A stretch of DNA of 34,857 nt, taken from assembly GCA_038233215.1 (NCBI GenBank), contig JBBSML010000027.1:1-34857 (forward strand), written 5' to 3'. Each line of letters begins with the position of its first letter. The stretch's first letter is position 1. The stretch comes from JACDBZ01 sp038233215 (GTDB lineage Bacteria > Chloroflexota > Limnocylindria > QHBO01). This document shows, piece after piece, positions 7,381-14,108 of the stretch. A program made the position numbers and the translations under genes. The notes beneath the pieces are model-generated. The model had not been told where the DNA came from, ran no database searches, and saw only the letters and a list, made by a program, of their open reading frames with translations.

Positions 7381-7897
7381 GGTGCTCCTCCTTGGCGGCG
7401 TCGGCTATACCTACCTGGGTGACATGTCATTCGGTGCGATTCTCGTAGAGCGCCTGCGTGCGCTGGAGTGGTCCTCTGGAGTCGCCGTCGAAGATGTGAG
7501 CTACAACCCGATCACGGTGATGGATTGGCTTCGTGACGATCCTGACCGGTTCGACCGCGCGATCTTCTTCGGCGCCATCGAGCGTGGACGAGAGCCTGGT
7601 TCGCTGACTCGGTACCGATGGATTGCCAGCGGAATTCCGGCTGCCACGGTGCAGGACTGTGTTGCGGAGGCGGTCACGGGCAGCATCAGTCTGCATAACC
7701 TGTTAGTCATCGGCTCACATTTCGAGTTGCTGCCGATCGATACGACCGTGATCGAGTTCGAGCCGGTCGAGAACAACTGGGGCCAAGGGCTGAGTGCCAC
7801 CGGCGAGATGCGTGCGACCGAGGTGATCGGCTGGCTACGCGGCGAGTTGACCGCGCCCGCCACGGTTGGCGCCAACGGCCACGGAGCGCAGGCGTGA
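7370..7897 (+). CDS. Degenerate HupD/HyaD-like hydrogenase maturation protease homologue
   Basis: About 175 residues with the order of elements of [NiFe]-hydrogenase endoproteases, but with key residues changed. The N-terminal GIGN-L--DDGFG motif reads GVGYTYLGDMSFG, so the first metal ligand (Glu/Asp) is Met. The strand carrying the second ligand (usually vDav) reads IFFGAIERGREPGSL, so the Asp is Gly. A His remains in SISLHN, and the late GxxP-LS region is only weakly kept. It is probably not a protease. It may bind the large subunit or a Ni-site intermediate as a chaperone (inference). It overlaps the large-subunit gene by 11 bases. GTG 7361, 7367 and 7370 are alternative starts; none has a strong RBS. 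Confidence 0.65.
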   Translation: MSTEVLLLGGVGYTYLGDMSFGAILVERLRALEWSSGVAVEDVSYNPITVMDWLRDDPDRFDRAIFFGAIERGREPGSLTRYRWIASGIPAATVQDCVAEAVTGSISLHNLLVIGSHFELLPIDTTVIEFEPVENNWGQGLSATGEMRATEVIGWLRGELTAPATVGANGHGAQA

Positions 7898-8292
7898 AGG
7901 AAGCTTCCTCACGCGGCGATGCCCTGGCCGCCATCCGCTGCCGCGACGATGTTCTGCAGGCGATGTTCTGGCTGCGCGGAGAGGATCCGTCCGGTGCTGC
8001 GGACATGCCCAAGCTGCATCTGCTGCTGGTGACCGATCTCGATCTTCTGCGATCCCAAGTTGCGATCCTGGTATCCGATGGCCTCATCGAGCAGCACGGC
8101 GAGCGCTACCATCTGACCGAAGGGGGCGTGCGCGAGGGTGGGCGCCGTTTCGCGGACGAGTTTGCCGATCTGACACGCAGCGCGCACGGTGACTGCCCGC
8201 CGAACTGTCCGCACTGTGCCGGCATTCCGCGTGACGCCTGCGAGCACTGCCTGGGCGCGCAGCCAGACGGCGCCTCGTGGGCGGGGGCGTGA
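7894..8292 (+). CDS. Small winged-helix-like protein with Cys-rich C terminus (paralogue of 1361-1741)
   Basis: 132 residues, GTG start overlapping the previous stop (GTGA). The N-terminal about 85 residues match the protein at 1361 (RDDVLQAMFWLRGE, LLRSQVAILVSDGLIEQHGE, YHLTEGGVREGGRRFADEF). The shared signature GRRFADEFADLTRSAHGDC is followed by PPNCPHC and DACEHC, giving five Cys and two His in about 35 residues, enough for a Zn or Fe-S site. Two copies flanking one hydrogenase operon suggest a hydrogenase-specific role, either regulatory (winged-helix) or in maturation. No named family recognised. Confidence 0.7.
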   Translation: MKEASSRGDALAAIRCRDDVLQAMFWLRGEDPSGAADMPKLHLLLVTDLDLLRSQVAILVSDGLIEQHGERYHLTEGGVREGGRRFADEFADLTRSAHGDCPPNCPHCAGIPRDACEHCLGAQPDGASWAGA

Positions 8293-8678
8293 CGTTCGTG
8301 CCGCTCGAGCCGCGTGAGCGGATCGTGCTGCTCGCCCAGCGATCCACCGCACAACCGCCCGCGGACTTTGACGATCTGATGGCATGGGTCGCGGATCGTG
8401 TCGCCGAGATCGACGGGATGCCAGACGAGACCCGCGGTCGTGTCCTGGAGCTTCTCGACGGGGTCGATCTCCTACATCGCCAGGGGCTGGCACGGTTTGT
8501 TGATCGGGTTCGTCTGCTGGGCGGTCGAGGCATGCTCGAGCGACTCACCGAGGATTCGGTTGTCACATCGCTGCTGGAGCTGTACGACCTCGCCCCCGAC
8601 ACCGCGGAGGTCCAGGCGGCAGCCGCACGCCGGTCACCCCTCGTGCAGATCGGCGAGCCTCCCGAGCGTCCTCAATGA
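8289..8678 (+). CDS. Truncated paralogue of the cluster 2 NifU/Rieske-like protein (N-terminal domain only)
   Basis: 129 residues from GTG 8289, which overlaps the previous stop; GTG 8277 is the alternative. The helical body (LLHRQGLARFVDRVRLLGGR, then LTEDSVVTSLLELYDLAP) matches residues 40-86 of the 292-residue protein at 14109 (LGRIVDATRAAEG, VDDDLVASLLVLHDLHP). Its end SPLVQIGEPPERPQ matches the linker SSLVQIGDVKGG of that protein. The NifU domain, which precedes that linker in the 14109 protein, and the Rieske-like domain after it are both missing, so the N-terminal domain runs straight into the linker. Its role is unknown; it may contact the hydrogenase without carrying a redox centre. 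Confidence 0.75.
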   Translation: MTFVPLEPRERIVLLAQRSTAQPPADFDDLMAWVADRVAEIDGMPDETRGRVLELLDGVDLLHRQGLARFVDRVRLLGGRGMLERLTEDSVVTSLLELYDLAPDTAEVQAAAARRSPLVQIGEPPERPQ

Positions 8679-9190
8679 GCGAGCGGGTACTCATCGCGGG
8701 GATCGGCAACGAGCTGATGGGAGATGACGGCTTCGGAATCGCCGTGGCGAAGCGTTGCGCCGCCTCTGGCCTTGGTCCAGATGTGACAGTCGTCGAGTCC
8801 GGGATCGCCGGAATCGGACTCGTCCAGGACCTCATGGACCGCTATGACACCGTCATCGTCCTCGACACCGTCGATCGCGCGGCGCTCCCGGGCTCTGTTC
8901 ACCTGCTTGAGATCGTCGTCCCGGAGCTGGAAACGATCGACGCTGACGACCGCCGGCAGCTCTTGGCCGATATGCACTACACGGTTCCTTCACGCGTCAT
9001 GATCCTTGCCCGAGCGCTTGGTGTGCTGCCGCGCCACGCGTACCTTGTCGGTTGCCAGCCGCTGGCCATGGAGCTCGGGATCGGCCTTAGCCCTCCCGTG
9101 GAGGCTGCAGTCGGTACCGCCATGGGCCGCGTTCGGGACCTCCTCGGTCGAGCTGAGTCTGGTGCCTTCCCCCCTGCTGAAGTGGCCTGA
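8675..9190 (+). CDS. [NiFe]-hydrogenase maturation endopeptidase (HupD/HyaD/HybD family), cluster 1
   Basis: 171 residues. Motif VLIAGIGNELMGDDGFGIAV (residues 5-24) holds the first metal-binding acidic residue. VIVLDTVDRAALPGS carries the second (Asp) and DMHYTVPSRVMILARALG the third (His). The late LVGCQPLAMELGIGLSPPVE loop is typical of the family. The enzyme removes the C-terminal peptide of the large subunit after Ni insertion. Its start overlaps the preceding stop (ATGA). Being intact, it is the probable processing enzyme for the large subunit at 5494, in contrast to the degenerate homologue at 7370. Confidence 0.9.
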   Translation: MSERVLIAGIGNELMGDDGFGIAVAKRCAASGLGPDVTVVESGIAGIGLVQDLMDRYDTVIVLDTVDRAALPGSVHLLEIVVPELETIDADDRRQLLADMHYTVPSRVMILARALGVLPRHAYLVGCQPLAMELGIGLSPPVEAAVGTAMGRVRDLLGRAESGAFPPAEVA

Positions 9191-9193
9191 CGG

Positions 9194-9427
9194 ATGTGCC
9201 GTGCCGTTCCGCATCGCGTGCTTGAGGTCGCCGGTGAACGCGCCCGCGTGCTCGAGATCGACCGCGAACACTGGGTGCGCGTCGCGGCCATGCCTGACCT
9301 GCAACCTGGAGAGTACGTTGTCGTATATGCGGGGCAGGCGCTCGAGCGGATCCCGAACGACGAGGCCGAGGACTTCCTCCGCTTCAACGCCGAGATGGAG
9401 CGGATGCTCGAGGACGCGAGCCGATGA
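9194..9427 (+). CDS. hypC: HypC/HupF-family hydrogenase assembly chaperone, cluster 1
   Basis: 77 residues starting MCRAVPHRVLEV. HypC proteins begin with Met-Cys and use that Cys with HypD to carry the Fe(CN)2CO unit to the large subunit. The rest is the small beta-barrel (DREHWVRVAAMPDLQPGEYV, VVVYAGQALERI) with a C-terminal helix (EAEDFLRFNAEMERML). It lies three bases after the protease and overlaps the next gene by four bases (ATGA). A second copy is at 18623, so each hydrogenase probably has its own chaperone. Confidence 0.9.
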   Translation: MCRAVPHRVLEVAGERARVLEIDREHWVRVAAMPDLQPGEYVVVYAGQALERIPNDEAEDFLRFNAEMERMLEDASR

Positions 9428-10170
9428 TTCAGGCTCCATCCGCAGCACCTCTGGCCGGGATGCTGCGCTTCATTCGATATGCTTTCATGCCCAATCGCCT
9501 CCGATATTGCGGAGGCGATGACAATCGAACCTTGCTGGAGTACGCGACCGAGGGCGTTACCGATCCAGGTCTCACGCCGATGCTGCGACGTTTTACAGGG
9601 GCGATGCCGTATCTCGAATTGATCGCTCGCGCCAACGGAATCGCCGATCCGTTCGATCGCCGGGTTGTCGAAGCCTACTGGATCGGAAACGCGTTGCTGG
9701 ATCGCGTTGAGGTGCGGGAGCTCTATAACGACATGCTGTCCCGCTTTGGGTCGCGACTGACCGGCCGCATGCGCGAGATCGTCCTTGGCAAGGCACCGGC
9801 AGGGGCGCGGCCACACCACACCTTTCACGTGCTCGATGTCCATTCACGCGTCGGGGAGTTGAGCCACTCGATGGAGACGCTCGATGGCTGTCGCGTCAGT
9901 TGGGCTCGCGTCGTTGCCGTCGAGGGCGGCGAGCTGGTAGTCGATCGACCTCCACTCGAACTGCGAGATGGCCAGCTCAAGCTCGGTCTGGAACGTCGCG
10001 AGCGCGCGCTGCGGCAGGTCGACGGATACGGCTTTGCCGATGGCGCGAGAGTGGGAGACTGCGTCAGCCTGCACTGGGGATGGGTCTGCGAGGTGTTGAC
10101 GGATGCTGAGCGCGGTACGCTCGAGCACTGGACGCTCCATCACCTCGCGATTGCGAATCAAACCATCTGA
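9424..10170 (+). CDS. DUF6390-like hydrogenase-associated protein, cluster 1 copy
   Basis: 248 residues, a clear paralogue of the protein at 18931. Shared signatures are NRLRYCGGDDNRTLLEYATE (NELGYCGPDDHRALLEYANA in the other copy), PYLELIARANGIADPFDRRV, VVEAYWIGNALLDRVE, PHHTFHVLDVHSRVG and VSLHWGWVCEVLT. Conserved His, Cys and acidic residues suggest a metal or cofactor site, but no catalytic family is recognised. I associate it from memory with the domain of unknown function found in actinobacterial Hhy clusters (DUF6390); the number should be checked. It ends operon 1. Confidence 0.75.
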   Translation: MIQAPSAAPLAGMLRFIRYAFMPNRLRYCGGDDNRTLLEYATEGVTDPGLTPMLRRFTGAMPYLELIARANGIADPFDRRVVEAYWIGNALLDRVEVRELYNDMLSRFGSRLTGRMREIVLGKAPAGARPHHTFHVLDVHSRVGELSHSMETLDGCRVSWARVVAVEGGELVVDRPPLELRDGQLKLGLERRERALRQVDGYGFADGARVGDCVSLHWGWVCEVLTDAERGTLEHWTLHHLAIANQTI

Positions 10171-10425
10171 CGGATTTGGGGCTTGGTCACGACGGGCCTT
10201 CCACCTGTCGGCACGTTCGATGGGCTCAGGTCCGGTCCCAGTCGTCAGTCGCGCGCTTCCTCGCATAGGGCAGCAGGATCGAGCAGCGTGTCACGGCTTG
10301 CCGCTCAAGGTGAGGACGGCGATCTCAGGCGGATTGAATTGAATAGCCTGCGCCCCGCCCACCTGGAAGGATACCGGCGGGTCAAGCACCGCGACCGCTC
10401 ATCACGCTCACGAAGGAGCACCACC

Positions 10426-10488
10426 ATGATTCGACGGCATGACGACTGTTGCTGCGATGAGCATTGCTGCGGCTGCGGCACCAGGTGA
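10426..10488 (+). CDS. 20-residue Cys-rich peptide (six Cys, two His)
   Basis: The peptide is MIRRHDDCCCDEHCCGCGTR. AAGGAG lies eight bases before the ATG, among the best RBSs in the window. The stop codon is immediately embedded in a 13-base-pair hairpin (10488-10520). Six Cys and two His in 13 residues could bind a soft metal. The run of Cys codons just ahead of a hairpin would also suit a cysteine-responsive attenuator leader, although the next plus-strand gene is 700 bases on. The same frame is open upstream to 10183, but that part is Ser/Arg-rich and has no RBS, so the short form is preferred. Bases 10171-10425 hold nothing else I can identify. Confidence 0.55.
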   Translation: MIRRHDDCCCDEHCCGCGTR

Positions 10489-10520
10489 CGTGAAGGCCGG
10501 TGAAATCCCGGCCTTCACGT
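10488..10520. terminator. Strong hairpin, probable transcription terminator
   Basis: Perfect 13-base-pair stem, ACGTGAAGGCCGG (10488-10500) with CCGGCCTTCACGT (10508-10520) and a 7-base loop. No long T tract follows on either strand. It lies between the peptide gene and the convergent gene ending at 10558, so it could act in both directions. Confidence 0.7.
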
Positions 10521-10557
10521 CGATCGCGGCAGATTGCTTGTTTGACGCGGAAGGCTC

Positions 10558-10797
10558 TTAGGCGGGCGGGAGCGTAGGACTCTCCTCGTCGATCGGCTCC
10601 TGCGGATCGACGCTGGTCGCATCTCGCATCGTCGATTCGCCCGTCGGGCGTCCGGTCTGACCCTGCTCGCCGGTGTCGTGCCGGCCGGGCTCTGACTCTT
10701 CGCGCGCTACACCTTCGCCGCCGCGCCCCTTGCTCTCACCCACGCCCTGCGGCGCGTCCGGATCCGTATCAGTGTCGGACGTTCGATCGCTGCTCAT
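10558..10797 (-). CDS. Small disordered hydrophilic protein
   Basis: 79 residues, almost without hydrophobic residues: it is rich in Asp, Glu, Gly, Thr, Ser and Pro (GESKGRGGEG, EPIDEESPTLPPA) and has no Cys, Trp, Phe or Tyr. It looks intrinsically disordered. AGGAGG lies about eight bases before the ATG (10795-10797), which supports translation. Such short acidic, glycine-rich proteins are often stress- or desiccation-related, but nothing here proves that. It is convergent with the Cys-rich peptide gene and divergent from hydrogenase cluster 2. Confidence 0.55.
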   Translation of the reverse strand: MSSDRTSDTDTDPDAPQGVGESKGRGGEGVAREESEPGRHDTGEQGQTGRPTGESTMRDATSVDPQEPIDEESPTLPPA

Positions 10798-11193
10798 TGA
10801 TCGCTCCTCCTAGAAGAGCCCGAATCGTGCGTGCCAGCCGACGCGCAATGGGCCATCCGAACAGAGAGCACGCGATATGCCACGCCCGCTAGGTGCCGCG
10901 TGACCTTACCGGTAACGGTGCCCCGAAGTACGCTCTGTGCATCACCCACAGAGGCGTACGCGTTGGGTCTGTTCTTGGGCGGTAGAGCCGTCACGATGAG
11001 TGCTCATGAAAGCCCTTTCAGGGGTCGCTGCGGCTGTGTCGCGCTTCTTGTCTACCAGACATTCACGTCGACGCGCGGCCGGCTCTCTAGCGCCCGCCCC
11101 ATGCTCGCAGCAGCGGGCAATCCCACGCATCTTGAGCGTGGCACGGAGGCATTGATCGCAATCGGATAGCGAAACTCGTGAAGGAGGTTGTCA
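10798..11193 (+). promoter_or_regulatory. Intergenic region upstream of hydrogenase cluster 2, with several inverted repeats
   Basis: No convincing gene in 396 bases. Visible structures are: the palindrome TTACCGGTAA near 10905; a stem-loop at 10928-10959 (GTACGCTCTGTG with CACAGAGGCGTAC, one bulge); ATGAG/CTCAT at about 10996-11007; and TGAAAG/CTTTCA at 11007-11020. At the end AAGGAGG (11181-11187) is the RBS of the small subunit. The repeats are candidate operators or leader structures. I found no clear -35/-10 pair. Confidence 0.4.
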
Positions 11194-12267
11194 ATGGCGA
11201 CACTGGCGCATGGAGTGGAGGGAACCGCCACGCGCGAGGAGGCGCCGCTGGTTCACGTCCTCTGGATCAACGCCGGGCTCAGCTGCGACGGTGATTCGGT
11301 CGCGCTGACTGCGGCGACACAGCCGAGCATCGAGGAGATCGTGCTCGGCGCGCTGCCCGGGCTCCCCAGAGTGGCCGTTCATTGGCCACTCATCGACTTC
11401 GACAATGGCCCCGTGGGGGGTGTCAACGACTTCATCGAGTGGTTCTTCAAGGCCGAGCGCGGCGAGCTCGATCCGTTCGTGCTGGTGGTCGAGGGATCCA
11501 TCCCCAACGAGCACCTCAGTGGCGAGGGCTACTTTTCCGGATTCGGCAACAATCCGGACACCGGTCAGCCGATGACGACGAACGAATGGCTCGACCGCCT
11601 CGCACCGAAGGCGCTCGCCATCATTGCCGCCGGCACCTGCGCGACCTATGGCGGTATTCACGCCATGGCCGGCAACCCGACTGGCGCGATGGGGGTGCCG
11701 GACTACCTCGGGTGGGACTTCAAGACCAAGGCCGGCATCCCCATCGTCTGCATCCCCGGTTGCCCGACCCATCCCGACAACTTCTCCGAAACCATCCTCT
11801 ACCTGCTCTACCAGGCCACCGGCCAGGCGCCGATGATTCCGCTGGACGAGGCACTGAGACCGACCTGGCTGTTCGGCAAGACGGTCCATGAAGGCTGCGA
11901 TCGCGCCGGTTACTACGAGCAGGGAGACTTCGCGACCGAGTACGGCTCACCGAAATGCATCGTCAAGCTCGGCTGCTGGGGACCGGTCGTGAAGTGCAAC
12001 GTCCCGAAACGCGGCTGGATCAACGGCGTTGGCGGATGCCCGAACGTCGGCGGCATCTGCATCGGCTGCACCATGCCCGGCTTCCCCGATAAGTTCATGC
12101 CGTTCATGGATGAGCCTCCTGGGGCTCGCGTCTCCACGGCGGCCAGCGGGGCCTACGGGTCGCTCATCCGCGGCCTGCGCGGGATGACGGCCACCACGGT
12201 CGACAAGGAGCCGAAGTGGCGCCACAACCGCGCCGAGAGCACGACCGGATACCAGAAGACGTGGTGA
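11194..12267 (+). CDS. hhyS: Group 1h (actinobacterial-type) [NiFe]-hydrogenase small subunit
   Basis: 357 residues without a twin-arginine signal. The proximal cluster motif is CDGD (C31, D34) within LSCDGDSVALTAATQPSIEE. In the structurally known actinobacterial-type enzyme of Ralstonia eutropha, Asp replaces the fourth Cys of the proximal [4Fe-4S] cluster; the same replacement is seen here. Further ligands are GTCATYGG, IPGCPTHP, HEGCDRAGYYEQG, KCIVKLGCWGPVVKC and GGICIGCTMPGFPDKF. ATG 11194 is chosen for the AAGGAGG six bases upstream; a TTG at 11188 is less likely. The large subunit follows 31 bases downstream. This enzyme class oxidises H2 at or below atmospheric level in soil bacteria and tolerates oxygen. 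Confidence 0.95.
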   Translation: MATLAHGVEGTATREEAPLVHVLWINAGLSCDGDSVALTAATQPSIEEIVLGALPGLPRVAVHWPLIDFDNGPVGGVNDFIEWFFKAERGELDPFVLVVEGSIPNEHLSGEGYFSGFGNNPDTGQPMTTNEWLDRLAPKALAIIAAGTCATYGGIHAMAGNPTGAMGVPDYLGWDFKTKAGIPIVCIPGCPTHPDNFSETILYLLYQATGQAPMIPLDEALRPTWLFGKTVHEGCDRAGYYEQGDFATEYGSPKCIVKLGCWGPVVKCNVPKRGWINGVGGCPNVGGICIGCTMPGFPDKFMPFMDEPPGARVSTAASGAYGSLIRGLRGMTATTVDKEPKWRHNRAESTTGYQKTW

Positions 12268-12298
12268 TAGCCAAGACAGCCGAACAGGAGACCCTTCG

Positions 12299-14104
12299 AT
12301 GACGACGGCGACCGACAAGGCCATGGCCACGGTCAGGAGTGACAACAAGAGCAACCTGGTGGAGATGGCCTGGGACCCGATCACCCGGATCGTGGGTAGC
12401 CTGGGGATCTACACCAAGATCGATTTCGCGAACAAGCGGGTCGAGGAATGCTGGAGCACCTCGTCCATCTTCCGCGGCTATTCGATCTTCATGAAGGGCA
12501 AGGACCCGCGCGACGCCCACTTCATCACGAGTCGCATCTGCGGCATCTGCGGCGACAACCACGCGACCTGCTCGATCTACGGCCAGAACATGGCGTACGG
12601 CGTCCAGCCACCCAAGCTCGCCGAGTGGATCATCAACCTCGGCGAGGCCGCCGAATACATGTTCGACCACAACATCTTCCAGGAGAACCTGGTCGGGGTC
12701 GACTACTGCGAAAAGATGGTGGCCGAGACCAATCCGGGTGTCCTGGAGAAAGCGAACAACACAGCGTCACCGAACGCCGCGGCGCATGGGTACCGGACCA
12801 TCGGCGACATCATGCGCTCGCTGAACCCGCTGGAGGGCGACTTCTACAAGGAAGCGCTCCAGATGAGTCGCCTGACTCGCGAGATGTTCTCGCTCATGGA
12901 GGGCCGCCACGTTCACCCGTCGACCCTCTACCCGGGCGGCGTGGGGACGGTCGCCACAATCCAGCTCTTCACCGACTACATCACCCGGCTCATGCGCTAC
13001 GTGGAGTTCATGAAGCGCGTCGTGCCGCTCCACGACGATCTCTTCGACTTCTTCTACGAGGCGCTTCCCGGATACGAGGAAGTCGGCAATCGCCGCATCC
13101 TCCTCGGCTGCTGGGGAAGCTTCCAGGATCCAAATGTCTGCAACTTCGACTACAAGGACATGACCGAGTGGGGCCGCGCCATGTACGTGACCCCCGGCGT
13201 CGTGGTGGACGGCAAGCTCGTCACCAACGACCTGGTCGATATCAACCTGGGGATCCGGATTCTTCTTGGCTCCTCGTACTACGAGGACTGGGCGGGGCAG
13301 GAGGTCTTCGTCAAGAAGGACCCCCTCGGCAATCCGGTCGATATCCGACATCCATGGAACCAGCACACCATCCCGCGGCCGCAGAAGCGTGATTTCGACG
13401 ACAAGTACACGTGGGTCATGAGCCCGCGATGGTTCGACGGTAAGGATCACCTGGCCCTCGATACCGGCGGCGGCCCGCTGGCGCGGCTGTGGTCGACGGC
13501 CCTGTCAGGCCTGGTCGACATCGGCTACATCAAGGCGACCGGGCACTCGGTGCAGATCAATCTGCCGCGCACGATGAGCCTGCCGGAGACCAGCTTCGAG
13601 TGGAAGATTCCGCAGTGGAGCAACACGATCGAGCGCAACCGCGCGCGCACGTACTTTCAGGCCTACGCGGCCGCCTGCGCGCTGCATTTCGCCGAGAAGG
13701 CCCTCGAAGAGGTGCGCGCCGGGCACACCAAGACGTGGAACGAGTTCAAAGTTCCCGACGACGCGATCGGTGCCGGGTTTACGGAGGCCGTGCGTGGCGT
13801 CCTGAGCCATCACATGGTCATCCGCGACGGCAAGATCGCGAACTACCATCCGTATCCGCCCACGCCGTGGAACGCGGCCCCGCGTGACACGTTCGGGACT
13901 CCCGGACCATACGAGGATGCCGTCCAGGGCTGCCCGATCTTCGAGGAGAACGACCTCGAAAACTTCAAGGGAATCGACATCATGCGCACCGTGCGCAGCT
14001 TCGATCCCTGCCTGCCTTGCGGCGTGCACATGTACATCGGGAAGGGGAAGACCGTCGAGCGGCATCACTCACCGGCAATGCTCGCCTCGCATGACGTGAG
14101 CTGA
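12299..14104 (+). CDS. hhyL: Group 1h [NiFe]-hydrogenase large subunit
   Basis: 601 residues with L1 motif RICGICGDNHATC (C81, C84) and L2 motif DPCLPCGVH (C570, C573, H576). These four Cys hold the NiFe centre. The 25 residues after His576 (beginning MYIGKGKTVERHH) are the predicted cleaved peptide. It aligns with the large subunit at 5494 throughout, for example SIFRGYSIFMKGKDPRDAHF against TLFRGYEVIMMGRDPRDAIF. It is translated just after the small subunit and four bases before the NifU/Rieske-like gene. The protease at 17697 and HypA/HypC at 18346/18623 are the likely maturation partners. Confidence 0.96.
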   Translation: MTTATDKAMATVRSDNKSNLVEMAWDPITRIVGSLGIYTKIDFANKRVEECWSTSSIFRGYSIFMKGKDPRDAHFITSRICGICGDNHATCSIYGQNMAYGVQPPKLAEWIINLGEAAEYMFDHNIFQENLVGVDYCEKMVAETNPGVLEKANNTASPNAAAHGYRTIGDIMRSLNPLEGDFYKEALQMSRLTREMFSLMEGRHVHPSTLYPGGVGTVATIQLFTDYITRLMRYVEFMKRVVPLHDDLFDFFYEALPGYEEVGNRRILLGCWGSFQDPNVCNFDYKDMTEWGRAMYVTPGVVVDGKLVTNDLVDINLGIRILLGSSYYEDWAGQEVFVKKDPLGNPVDIRHPWNQHTIPRPQKRDFDDKYTWVMSPRWFDGKDHLALDTGGGPLARLWSTALSGLVDIGYIKATGHSVQINLPRTMSLPETSFEWKIPQWSNTIERNRARTYFQAYAAACALHFAEKALEEVRAGHTKTWNEFKVPDDAIGAGFTEAVRGVLSHHMVIRDGKIANYHPYPPTPWNAAPRDTFGTPGPYEDAVQGCPIFEENDLENFKGIDIMRTVRSFDPCLPCGVHMYIGKGKTVERHHSPAMLASHDVS

Positions 14105-14108
14105 GCCG

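Noticed and set aside
10183..10425. In-frame extension of the Cys-rich peptide to about 101 residues
   Set aside because: The added part is Ser/Arg-rich without a recognisable domain or RBS, whereas the inner ATG has AAGGAG at good spacing. It remains possible.
10794..10994. 66-residue minus-strand open frame overlapping the start of the disordered protein (ATGA)
   Set aside because: No RBS, no recognisable sequence, and it covers the inverted-repeat region; the overlap alone is weak evidence.
10831..11169. 112-residue plus-strand open frame ahead of the group 1h small subunit
   Set aside because: No RBS, no domain, mixed composition, and it is crossed by several inverted repeats.
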